NCBI GenBank assembly: GCA_007120155.1
Contig: SKOF01000150.1
Location: 1-14,008 of the forward strand
Source: Thioalkalivibrio sp.
GTDB lineage: Bacteria > Pseudomonadota > Gammaproteobacteria > Ectothiorhodospirales > Ectothiorhodospiraceae
Length of the DNA: 14,008 nucleotides
Reading direction: 5' to 3'
Both the position numbers and the translations under genes were made by a program. Numbering within the stretch: the first letter of the stretch is position 1; the number at the start of each line of letters is the position of its first letter. The notes beneath the pieces were generated by a model. That model saw only the letters and a program-made list of their open reading frames with translations. It was not told where the DNA came from and searched no databases. This document shows, piece after piece, positions 1-5,789 of the stretch.

Positions 1-36
1 CGGCAGGTGGCGGAATGGCTGAAAAGCAGTGGCTAG
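1..36 (+). CDS. C-terminal end of an unidentified upstream gene (partial)
   Basis: The frame from base 1 reads RQVAEWLKSSG and ends at TAG (34-36). The piece is too short to identify. It has the look of an amphipathic C-terminal helix, and its codons suit a GC-rich genome. The last five codons (AAA AGC AGT GGC TAG, 22-36) lie inside the left arm of the 39-bp inverted repeat that continues to the aroE start, so the repeat begins within this reading frame. The gene is on the same strand as aroE and could be cotranscribed with it. That it is a real gene end is an inference from the open frame reaching the window edge. Confidence 0.45.
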   Translation, partial: RQVAEWLKSSG

Positions 37-153
37 TCTCAAGTCTCAAGTGGCAAGGAACACCACCCTCACCCCGGCCCTCTCCCTGAAGGAGAGGGAG
101 AACGGCCTTCGATCTTCCTTGCCACTTGAGACTTGAGACTAGCCACTGCTTTT
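22..153. repeat. Perfect 39-bp inverted repeat built of heptads, abutting the aroE start
   Basis: The left arm is 22-60 and the right arm 115-153; they are exact reverse complements over 39 bases. The dinucleotide AG recurs at 28, 35, 42, 49 and 56, a strict 7-bp period (units such as TCAAGTC, TCAAGTG, GCAAGGA). The left arm includes the stop codon of the upstream gene. The right arm ends one base before the aroE ATG. The 54-bp interior carries a separate palindromic repeat (66-100). As RNA this would be a 39-bp stem. Related heptads occur at 3333-3374 (31 of 36 bases match in the gor-to-carbonic-anhydrase spacer). Confidence 0.93.
66..100. repeat. Palindromic intergenic repeat of the CCCTCACCCC...GAGAGGG type
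   Basis: An 8-bp perfect stem CCCTCTCC (78-85) / GGAGAGGG (91-98) with a 5-nt loop follows CCCTCACCCCGG. I recall this sequence type as a dispersed intergenic repeat in several gammaproteobacterial genomes, but that is memory, not a search. It sits in the loop of the 22-153 inverted repeat, so the two elements are nested. Confidence 0.7.
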
Positions 154-975
154 ATGGATTATTACGCCGTCATCGGCCACCCCATCGGCCACAGCAAGTC
201 GCCCCGCATCCACGCGCTGTTTGCCGAGCAGACCGGGCAGGTGCTGCGCTACGAGGCGGTGCTGGCGCCGCTGGACGGGTTTGCGCGCACCGTGCGTGAC
301 CTGGTGGCGCAGGGCTATCGGGGCTTCAACGTCACGGTGCCCTTCAAGGGCGAGGCCTTTGCGTTGGCCGACGAACTGACCGACCGTGCGCAGCGCGCGG
401 GCGCGGTGAACACTCTCAAGGTGGAGGACGACGGGCGGTTGCTGGGCGAGAACACCGACGGGGCGGGGCTGGTGACCGATCTGACCCGCAACCTGGGGAT
501 GGATCTGCGGGGCCGGCAGATCATCATGCTGGGGGCGGGCGGCGCGGCGCGCGGCGTGCTGGCGCCCCTGCTGGCCCAGGCCCCGGCTGCATTGCACATC
601 GCCAACCGCACCGGCAGCCGGGCGGAGGAACTGGCCCGGGATTTCGCGGACCTTGGGCCGGTTACCGGCGGCGATCTGGACAGCCTGCAAGGCCGGCGCG
701 CCCACCTGGTCATCAACGCCACGTCGGCCGGCCTGAATGATCAGGTGCCGCCGTTGCCCGACGGCCTGTTGTATCCGGACGCGGACTGCTATGACATGAT
801 GTACGGCGACCGGCCCACGCCCTTTCTGCGCTGGGCCGCGCGCCACGGCGCGGCACGCACAGCCGATGGCCTCGGCATGCTGGTCGAGCAGGCGGCGGAG
901 TCTTTCGCCCTGTGGCGGGGGGTCCGGCCGCGGACGGCGCCCGTGATCCGGGCCCTGAGGCCCGTTCAGCCCTGA
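154..975 (+). CDS. aroE: Shikimate dehydrogenase (NADP+), AroE
   Basis: It reduces 3-dehydroshikimate to shikimate with NADPH in the cytosolic shikimate pathway. The protein has 273 residues, the usual AroE length. It opens with the substrate-site motif YAVIGHPIGHSKSP (4-17). The catalytic pair is visible as Lys65 in NVTVPFK and Asp102 in ENTDGAG, at the same numbers as in E. coli AroE. The nucleotide-binding loop GAGGAA is at 127-132, followed by the NRT motif (151-153) expected for NADP, and the C-terminal GLGMLVEQ helix is intact. The ATG at 154 was chosen because the homologous N-terminus starts there; an in-frame TTG at 133 lies inside the repeat. No Shine-Dalgarno is visible: the 39 bases before the ATG are the right arm of an inverted repeat. 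Confidence 0.97.
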   Translation: MDYYAVIGHPIGHSKSPRIHALFAEQTGQVLRYEAVLAPLDGFARTVRDLVAQGYRGFNVTVPFKGEAFALADELTDRAQRAGAVNTLKVEDDGRLLGENTDGAGLVTDLTRNLGMDLRGRQIIMLGAGGAARGVLAPLLAQAPAALHIANRTGSRAEELARDFADLGPVTGGDLDSLQGRRAHLVINATSAGLNDQVPPLPDGLLYPDADCYDMMYGDRPTPFLRWAARHGAARTADGLGMLVEQAAESFALWRGVRPRTAPVIRALRPVQP

Positions 976-999
976 TTCAGTCAACCGAGGCATCATGAA

Positions 1000-1048
1000 A
1001 TTCAAGATTCAAGATTCAAGATTCAAGATTCAAGATTCAAGATTCAAG
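1000..1048. repeat. Seven perfect tandem copies of ATTCAAG
   Basis: The heptamer ATTCAAG is repeated seven times without error between aroE and the lipoprotein gene. Such a perfect short tandem array is prone to slippage. A facing block of TTGAANN heptads lies 40 bases downstream (1088-1122), so the two blocks can pair imperfectly: GATTCAAGATTCAA against TTGAATTTTGAATC gives 13 of 14 matches. Confidence 0.95.
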
Positions 1049-1087
1049 GCTGGAAATGCGGACTTCATTGGCTTGGGGCACGCACCC

Positions 1088-1122
1088 TTGAACATTGAAC
1101 GTTGAACGTTGAATTTTGAATC
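1088..1122. repeat. Five TTGAANN heptads just before the lipoprotein RBS
   Basis: The units TTGAACA, TTGAACG, TTGAACG, TTGAATT and TTGAATC run head to tail with an exact 7-bp period. They are roughly the reverse complement of the ATTCAAG array at 1000-1048. The block ends 9 bases before the GGAG Shine-Dalgarno of the next gene, so it lies in its 5' leader. Confidence 0.9.
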
Positions 1123-1141
1123 GCCTTTCCCGGAGATCGCC

Positions 1142-1798
1142 ATGAACAAGCCGCTTCTCACGCTTCTGCTGGCCGGTATCGTCGGCTTCACAGGCTGCAC
1201 CACGCTCGATCCCTACACCGGCGAGGAACGCACCAGCCGCGCCACCCAGGGGGCGCTGATCGGTGCCGCCGCCGGCGCGGTGATCGGCAATGTCACCGGC
1301 CGTCGCGATCGCACCAAGCGTGCCATGATCGGCGCCGGCATCGGCGCGCTGGCCGGCGCCGCGGTGGGCAATTACATGGATCAGCAGGAGGCGGAACTGC
1401 GCCGGGAACTGGAAGGCACGGGCGTGAGCGTCACCCGCGACGGCGACCACCTGATCCTCAATATGCCGGGTAACGTGACCTTCGACGTGAACCGGGACGA
1501 GGTGAAATCGGAGTTCTACGAAGTGCTCAACTCCGTGGCCCTGGTGGTGAAGAAGTATGACAAGACCGCCATCGAGGTGGCCGGGCACACCGACAGCACG
1601 GGCACCGTGGAACACAACATGGGCCTCTCTCAGCGTCGGGCCGATAGCGTGGCCCGCTACCTGGCGGGCCAGGGCATCCAGCCCGTGCGCATCGACACCA
1701 TCGGCTTCGGGCCCCACCGGCCCGTCGCCGACAACAGCACCGTCGAGGGGCGCGCCCTCAACCGGAGGGTGGAACTGACCCTCATTCCGCTGACCTGA
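1142..1798 (+). CDS. Glycine-zipper OmpA-family outer-membrane lipoprotein (YiaD-like)
   Basis: A 218-residue envelope lipoprotein that likely links the outer membrane to peptidoglycan. The signal peptide LLTLLLAGIVGFTGC ends in a lipobox with the lipidated Cys19. A Gly/Ala-rich zipper follows (about 37-77, GALIGAAAGAVIG and GAGIGALAGAAVG), a segment thought to insert in or cross the outer membrane. The C-terminal OmpA domain (about 100-216) carries the peptidoglycan-binding pattern GHTDSTG...LSQRRADSV and the closing GRALNRRVEL. This domain order matches E. coli YiaD. The ATG at 1142 has GGAG at 1132-1135; an in-frame TTG at 1109 lies in the heptad repeat and would spoil the signal peptide. 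The gene is on the aroE strand, but a 166-bp repeat-filled gap separates the two. Confidence 0.92.
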   Translation: MNKPLLTLLLAGIVGFTGCTTLDPYTGEERTSRATQGALIGAAAGAVIGNVTGRRDRTKRAMIGAGIGALAGAAVGNYMDQQEAELRRELEGTGVSVTRDGDHLILNMPGNVTFDVNRDEVKSEFYEVLNSVALVVKKYDKTAIEVAGHTDSTGTVEHNMGLSQRRADSVARYLAGQGIQPVRIDTIGFGPHRPVADNSTVEGRALNRRVELTLIPLT

Positions 1799-1810
1799 GA
1801 TCCGGCCGGA

Positions 1811-1924
1811 AGGCGTGAGGTGTCAGGCGAAAGGGGTGCGCCCGTGCCGGCGCGCGATCCCTCCACCCCTCGCCTGATGCCTGACCTGTCACCCCTCACC
1901 CCTCACCCCTCACCCCTCACCCCT
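1811..1924. repeat. CACCCCT heptads with an upstream facing heptad block
   Basis: CACCCCT is repeated five times exactly at 1890-1924, with another copy at 1864 followed by CGCCTGA and TGCCTGA units. Upstream, AGG recurs at 1811, 1818, 1825 and 1832, giving heptads AGGCGTG, AGGTGTC, AGGCGAA, AGGGGTG. Their reverse complement (CACCCCT, TTCGCCT, GACACCT, CACGCCT) resembles the downstream block, so this is an imperfect inverted repeat of heptads. It sits between the lipoprotein stop (1798) and the macro-domain gene (2007). No U-tract marks it as a conventional terminator. Confidence 0.85.
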
Positions 1925-2006
1925 TCCCGGGTCCGGGCACTCGACGGTCCCGGGGAACATTGTCTATCCTCGGACGAAACAGCCATTCGATTCGAGGATC
2001 CCTCCC

Positions 2007-2543
2007 ATGGACCGCAGGACCCTGCATGGCGTGGTGATCGAATGCGTCACCGGCGACATCGTGCGCCAGTCGGACATGGACGCCATCGTGAATGCAGCCA
2101 ATGCCCAACTGCGCCCGGGCGGCGGTGTCGCCGGGGCGATCCATCGTGCGGCCGGTCCGGGCCTCGATGAGGAGTGCCGCGAGTTCGCGCCCATCGAACC
2201 GGGCGAGGCGGTGATCACCAGCGGGCAGCAGCTCCCGAACCGCTTCGTGATCCATTGCCTGGGCCCCGTCTACGGGCGGGACGAGCCTTCGGACAGGTTG
2301 CTGGCCTCCTGCTACCGCAATGCCCTGCGCCTGGCCGACCAGGCGGACATCGGGGCGCTCGCGTTTCCGGCGATCTCCACCGGCGCATTCGGTTTTCCCA
2401 TGGACGCCGCCGCCCGCATCGCGATCGGCACCGTTGCCGACGAGGCCTCGAAACTGCGCTCCGTCCGCCACGTGCGCTTTGTCCTTCACGATCCGGAGGA
2501 TCAGGCGCTCCACGTTCGGGTGCTCCAGGAACTCCTCGAGTAA
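2007..2543 (+). CDS. Macro-domain protein, probable O-acetyl-ADP-ribose deacetylase / ADP-ribosyl hydrolase
   Basis: A 178-residue protein that is essentially one macro domain. Family hallmarks are VTGDIV (14-19), DAIVNAANAQLRPGGGVAGA (ADP-ribose binding and the catalytic Asn/Asp region) and AFPAISTGAFGFP, the phosphate-binding loop. The layout fits MacroD-type enzymes such as E. coli YmdB, which remove acetyl or ADP-ribosyl groups from ADP-ribose conjugates in the cytosol. ATG at 2007 is preceded by GAGGA (1994-1998). It stands alone: the heptad repeat lies upstream and a repeat-rich gap of 261 bases lies downstream. The enzymatic subtype cannot be settled from sequence alone. Confidence 0.92.
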   Translation: MDRRTLHGVVIECVTGDIVRQSDMDAIVNAANAQLRPGGGVAGAIHRAAGPGLDEECREFAPIEPGEAVITSGQQLPNRFVIHCLGPVYGRDEPSDRLLASCYRNALRLADQADIGALAFPAISTGAFGFPMDAAARIAIGTVADEASKLRSVRHVRFVLHDPEDQALHVRVLQELLE

Positions 2544-2613
2544 CGGGACGACCGCGACCGGCAGACGCGGAGAATCCGGTCATGCGCCGGGTGCGCAAGG
2601 ATGCTGTTGCACC

Positions 2614-2637
2614 ACGAAGGACACGAAAAAGAAGAAA
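2614..2637. repeat. Short ACGAAGGAC-type repeat remnant
   Basis: The stretch CACGAAGGACACGAAAAAG carries two ACGAA units 9 bases apart followed by GAAGAAAG. I recall CACGAAGGACACGAAG as a dispersed intergenic sequence in many proteobacteria; this looks like a short, decayed copy. Its period is 9, unlike the 7-bp elements elsewhere in the window. Confidence 0.4.
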
Positions 2638-2670
2638 GTTGCTCTATCCTGGAAAAGCTTGTTCATGACC

Positions 2671-2758
2671 GTAGGTTGGGGTGAGCGAAGCGAACCCCAA
2701 CAGCTGTGCTTGGTTCAGACGCCGCATGTTGGGGTTCGCTTCGCTCACCCCAACCTAC
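2671..2758. repeat. Inverted pair of 31-bp palindromic repeats (GTAGGTTGGGGTGAGCGAAG type)
   Basis: The arms 2671-2701 and 2728-2758 are perfect reverse complements of each other. Each arm is itself a near palindrome (TTGGGGT near one end, ACCCCAA near the other). Sequences of the GTAGGTTGGG(G/T)TGAGCGAAGCGAA type are, from memory, widespread dispersed repeats in bacteria. The pair lies between the convergent macro-domain gene (+) and gamma-carbonic anhydrase gene (-), where a strong hairpin could stop transcription from both sides. Confidence 0.9.
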
Positions 2759-2804
2759 AAGCGCTTCGTCAAGGTCTTTACAAGCCGTTCCCTCGGGCGC
2801 CAGA

Positions 2805-3332
2805 TCAGCCAGCCGAATGGCGGTTCTTCAGACGAACATAGTGCTCGGCGGAGTAGCGCAGGTATTCGCGTTCGCGGTCGGTGAGTTCCCGCACCCGGCG
2901 GGCCGGGCTGCCCTGCCACAGGTATCCGCCCTCCAGCCGCTTGTCGGGTGTGACCAGGCTGCCGGCCCCCAGCAGGGTGCCCGGTTCGATCACCGCGCCG
3001 TCCATGACCACGCTGCCCATGCCGATCAGACAGCGGTCGCCGATGGTGCAGGCATGCAGCACCACCTTGTGCCCCACGGTCACGTCATCACCCACCGTGA
3101 GCGGCAGGCCGCCGGGCATGAACCGGCTGTCGTGGGTGACATGCAGCACCGAGCCGTCCTGGATATTGGTGCGTGCCCCGATCTCGATGCGCTGGATGTC
3201 CCCCCGCACCACCGTCATCGGCCACACGGAGCTGTCCGCACCGATGGCCACGTCCCCGATCACCAGCGCCGTCTCATCCACCCACGCGCCAGGCGCAATG
3301 TGAGGCGCATGACCTTCGAAGTCACGAATCAT
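2805..3332 (-). CDS. Gamma-carbonic anhydrase-family hexapeptide-repeat protein (YrdA-like)
   Basis: A 175-residue left-handed beta-helix protein. Hexapeptide turns run from about residue 12 to 140 (VIGDVAIGADSSVWP, VVRGDIQRIEIGARTNIQDG, IGDRCLIGMGSVVMDGAVI). The three zinc-binding histidines of the family are present as His64 (LHVTH), His88 and His93 (VGHKVVLH). Bacterial members often show weak or no carbonic anhydrase activity, so the substrate is open. A C-terminal helix (LTDREREYLRYSAEHYVRLK) suits the trimeric fold. The ATG at 3332 has AAGGA at 3344-3340, seven bases upstream, supplied by the heptad repeat. The gene lies 42 bases after gor on the same strand, so the two are probably one operon. 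Confidence 0.93.
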   Translation of the reverse strand: MIRDFEGHAPHIAPGAWVDETALVIGDVAIGADSSVWPMTVVRGDIQRIEIGARTNIQDGSVLHVTHDSRFMPGGLPLTVGDDVTVGHKVVLHACTIGDRCLIGMGSVVMDGAVIEPGTLLGAGSLVTPDKRLEGGYLWQGSPARRVRELTDREREYLRYSAEHYVRLKNRHSAG

Positions 3333-3374
3333 GAGATTTTCCTTGCCACTTGAGACATGCCACTTGCCACTGCC
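3333..3374 (-). repeat. 42-nt intercistronic spacer made of six heptads, includes an RBS
   Basis: Read on the minus strand from the gor stop to the next ATG, the spacer splits exactly into GGCAGTG GCAAGTG GCATGTC TCAAGTG GCAAGGA AAATCTC. The fifth unit carries the AAGGA Shine-Dalgarno of the carbonic anhydrase-like gene. Aligned with bases 25-60 it matches at 31 of 36 positions, so this is the same element family as the left arm before aroE. No facing copy is present here. Confidence 0.85.
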
Positions 3375-4721
3375 TTACCTCATGGTTACCAGCTCTTCCG
3401 CGCTGGTGGGATGCAGCGCCACCGTATCATCCAGGTCCTGCTTGGTTGCGCCCATGCGAATGGCCACGGCGAAACCCTGGAGCATCTCGTCGGCGCCGGG
3501 GCCGATGATGTGCGCGCCCACCACTCTGTCCTTTGCCCCCACGGTGACCAGCTTCATGGCGGTCATCACCTTGTGCTCAGTCAAGGCGTGAAACATGCCG
3601 GTGAAGCGGGTCGTGTAGACCTTTACTGCTTCGCCGTGAGTGTCGCGGGCCTCGTCCTCGGTCAGCCCCACGGTGCCGATGGGCGGGTGGCTGAACACCA
3701 CGCTGGGGATGTTCTCGTAGACGAGCCGCCGCTCGGGCTGTCCGCCGAACAGGCGGTCCGCCAGCCGGCGCCCGGCGGCGATGGCCACGGGCGTCAGCGC
3801 AGGCCCGCCGGTGACATCGCCGATGGCGTAGACGCCTGCGACATTGGTGTTCTGAAATCCGTCCACCGGGATGAAGCCGTCCCCGTCCCGGATGACGCCC
3901 GCCGCGTCCAGGCCCAGGTCCGCGGTGTTGGGCCCGCGCCCAACGGCCCAGATCACCGCGTCGTACTCACCGCCGCTTTCCGCCTGTTCGCATGCCACGC
4001 TGATGCCGCCCGCGGTCCGCGTCAGGCCGGTGATGGCCGTGCGGGGCAGGACGTTCACGCCGTCGGCGAGCATCTGTTCCATGAGCGTGTCGCGCAGCAT
4101 GGGGTCGAAGCTGCGCAGAAAGGTCTCGCGACGCAGGTACATGCTCACCCGGGCGCCCAGGGCATTGAGCATCCCGGCCAGTTCCACGGCGATGTACCCG
4201 GCGCCGATCACCGCCACCCGTTCGGGCCGGTGCTCCAGGGCGAAGAAGCCGTCCGAGTCGATGCCCAGTGCGGCGCCCGGCACGTCCGGGATCACCGGCC
4301 GACCGCCCACGCCGATGACCACGTGATCGGCACTGATGCGGCGCCCGTCCACGTCCAGGGTCCGCGGCTCCACGAAGCGGGCGTGACCCGGGATCTCGGC
4401 CACGTCGGAGTCCTCCAGGTAGGTGTGATACCAGGTGTTGATGCCGCTGATGTAGGCCTCGCGCCTGCGCACCAGTTCCGCCCAGTCGAAGGCTCCGACC
4501 CGAAGGTCGAAACCGTAATCCGGCGCGTCGCGCAGACGATGCGCCAGGTCCGCGCCGTACCACATGATCTTCTTGGGCACGCAGCCCACGTTTACACAGG
4601 TCCCGCCCAGACGCCCGGACTCCACCACCGCGCAGCGTGCGCCGTAACGGGCGGCGCGCTCGGCCACCGACAGGCCGCCGCTGCCGCCGCCGATGGCGAT
4701 CAGGTCATAGTGTTCGGACAT
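3375..4721 (-). CDS. gor: Glutathione-disulfide reductase (NADPH)
   Basis: This cytosolic flavoenzyme reduces GSSG to GSH with NADPH. The 448-residue protein has the expected domains: FAD fold IAIGGGSGG (8-16), redox disulfide Cys42/Cys47 in GGTCVNVGC, NAD(P) fold GAGYIAVELAG, a second FAD motif YAIGDVTGG, and the dimerization domain ending HPTSAEE with the His437/Glu442 dyad donated across the dimer. After the second Rossmann motif the arginines in YLRRETFLRSFD match the NADPH-selecting arginines of E. coli Gor, which separates it from NADH-linked lipoamide dehydrogenases. The ATG at 4721 has GAGGAGAG just upstream. It is divergent from ubiA (68 bases apart) and precedes the gamma-carbonic anhydrase-like gene. 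Confidence 0.95.
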   Translation of the reverse strand: MSEHYDLIAIGGGSGGLSVAERAARYGARCAVVESGRLGGTCVNVGCVPKKIMWYGADLAHRLRDAPDYGFDLRVGAFDWAELVRRREAYISGINTWYHTYLEDSDVAEIPGHARFVEPRTLDVDGRRISADHVVIGVGGRPVIPDVPGAALGIDSDGFFALEHRPERVAVIGAGYIAVELAGMLNALGARVSMYLRRETFLRSFDPMLRDTLMEQMLADGVNVLPRTAITGLTRTAGGISVACEQAESGGEYDAVIWAVGRGPNTADLGLDAAGVIRDGDGFIPVDGFQNTNVAGVYAIGDVTGGPALTPVAIAAGRRLADRLFGGQPERRLVYENIPSVVFSHPPIGTVGLTEDEARDTHGEAVKVYTTRFTGMFHALTEHKVMTAMKLVTVGAKDRVVGAHIIGPGADEMLQGFAVAIRMGATKQDLDDTVALHPTSAEELVTMR

Positions 4722-4789
4722 GGTCTCTCCTCAACCGGAAGGTTTCGTTTGGTACACTCTACGGCCCCTGCGACCGGAAGCGAAAGTCC
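4722..4789. promoter_or_regulatory. Divergent gor/ubiA promoter region
   Basis: The 68-bp gap must hold the starts of both divergent transcripts. On the + strand TACACT (4753-4758) could be a -10 element for ubiA, but no good -35 hexamer lies 17 bp before it. I see no clear operator palindrome. Calling it a promoter rests on gene orientation more than on motifs. Confidence 0.4.
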
Positions 4790-5659
4790 ATGCCCCCCGC
4801 CCTCGAACGGCTCAAGGCCTATGCCCTGCTGGTGCGGCTGCACCGCCCCATCGGCATCTACCTGTTGCTGTGGCCGGCGCTCTGGGCATTGTGGGTGGCC
4901 GCCGAAGGCTGGCCGCGGCCGGACGTGCTGCTGATCTTCATCGCGGGTGTGGTGCTCATGCGCTCGGCCGGCTGCGCCATCAACGACTACGCCGACCGCC
5001 ACATCGATCCTCATGTGGCCCGTACCCGCGAACGGCCCATCGCCTCGGGGCTCGTCTCCCCCCGGGAGGCGCTGGCGGTATTCGTCGTGCTCTGCCTGCT
5101 GGCCTTCGTGCTGGTGCTGTTCCTCAACCGGCTGACCATCCTGCTGTCCCTGGTGGCGGTGGTGCTGGCGGGCAGCTATCCGTTCATGAAGCGCCTGCAC
5201 CACCTCCCCCAGGTGCATCTCGGGGCGGCCTTCGGTTGGGCCGTGCCCATGGCCTTTGCCGCCCAGACCGGCGAATTTCCGCCACCCGTGGCCTGGCTGA
5301 TATTCATCGCCGCGGTATTGTGGGCCACGGTCTACGACACCTTCTACGCCATGGCCGATCGCGAGGATGACCTGCGCCTGGGGGTCAAATCCAGCGCCAT
5401 CCTGTTCGGTGAGGCGGACCGCATGATCACCGGCATCCTGCAGCTACTGCTCCTGTGGAGCCTGTGGCTGGTGGGCCGCGAGGCCGGGCTGGGCCTGTGG
5501 TACTGGCTCGGGCTTGCCGTCGCCGCCTGCTTCGCCCTCTACCAGCAGTACCTGATCGTCGAGCGCCGGCCCGCCGCGTGCTTCCGGGCGTTTCTCAACA
5601 ACCACTGGTTCGGCGCGGCGGTGTTTGCAGGCGTGTTCCTGGACTACCTTTTGAAGTGA
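4790..5659 (+). CDS. ubiA: 4-hydroxybenzoate polyprenyltransferase, UbiA
   Basis: An inner-membrane enzyme that attaches the polyprenyl tail to 4-hydroxybenzoate in ubiquinone synthesis. The 289-residue protein has about eight or nine hydrophobic spans. Both Mg-diphosphate motifs are present: NDYADRHID (65-73) followed by HVARTRERP, and YDTFYAMADREDD (182-194) followed by LGVKSSAI. These match E. coli UbiA closely and not the heme or chlorophyll homologues. The ATG at 4790 is preceded by GGAAG about ten bases away. No ubiC is next to it. The stop codon lies at the start of the heptad repeat (5653-5757): the last codons TTG AAG TGA are in phase with it. Confidence 0.95.
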   Translation: MPPALERLKAYALLVRLHRPIGIYLLLWPALWALWVAAEGWPRPDVLLIFIAGVVLMRSAGCAINDYADRHIDPHVARTRERPIASGLVSPREALAVFVVLCLLAFVLVLFLNRLTILLSLVAVVLAGSYPFMKRLHHLPQVHLGAAFGWAVPMAFAAQTGEFPPPVAWLIFIAAVLWATVYDTFYAMADREDDLRLGVKSSAILFGEADRMITGILQLLLLWSLWLVGREAGLGLWYWLGLAVAACFALYQQYLIVERRPAACFRAFLNNHWFGAAVFAGVFLDYLLK

Positions 5660-5757
5660 GAAGTGTGAATTGGGAAGTAGGAAAAAGACCTCAATTCGCA
5701 CTTCCCAATTCACACTTCCGACTTCATTTCCTACTTCCCAATTCACACTTCCCACTT
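5653..5757. repeat. Heptad-phased inverted repeat between ubiA and comF
   Basis: On the + strand GAA recurs at 5653, 5660, 5667, 5674 and 5681, exactly every seven bases. Facing it, TTC recurs at 5695, 5702, 5709, 5716 and 5723, then after a 5-base break at 5728, 5735, 5742 and 5749. Arms 5654-5684 and 5727-5757 are reverse complements at 30 of 31 positions. The right block also contains a direct duplication of CTTCCCAATTCACACTTCC (5701 and 5734). The left arm includes the last ubiA codon and its stop. It lies between two convergent genes. Confidence 0.93.
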
Positions 5758-5789
5758 TGGCGCGGGCGTAGAACCTACGCCCGCGCCAA
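5757..5789. terminator. 15-bp perfect hairpin over the comF stop, likely bidirectional terminator or 3'-end stabiliser
   Basis: TTGGCGCGGGCGTAG (5757-5771) pairs perfectly with 5775-5789 across a 3-nt loop. On the minus strand the 5' half of the stem holds the last four comF codons and its TAG stop. No U-run follows, so it is not a textbook intrinsic terminator. Its place between the convergent genes ubiA and comF supports a role at transcript ends. Confidence 0.6.

Noticed and set aside
133..153. TTG start for aroE
   Set aside because: It lies in the inverted repeat, has no RBS and adds residues absent from AroE proteins.
139..1005. A 288-codon open frame on the - strand opposite aroE
   Set aside because: AroE motifs are complete on the + strand; the antisense product has no family features.
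1000..1122. CRISPR array
   Set aside because: Units are 7 bp without unique spacers; no cas genes are present.
2544..2804. Small gene or transposon remnant between the macro-domain and carbonic anhydrase genes
   Set aside because: The frames run through palindromic repeats and show no start with an RBS or protein similarity.
3357..4934. A 525-codon open frame on the + strand
   Set aside because: It is antisense to gor, which has all catalytic motifs; the translation is low-complexity Gly/His/Ala-rich sequence typical of a GC-rich antisense frame.
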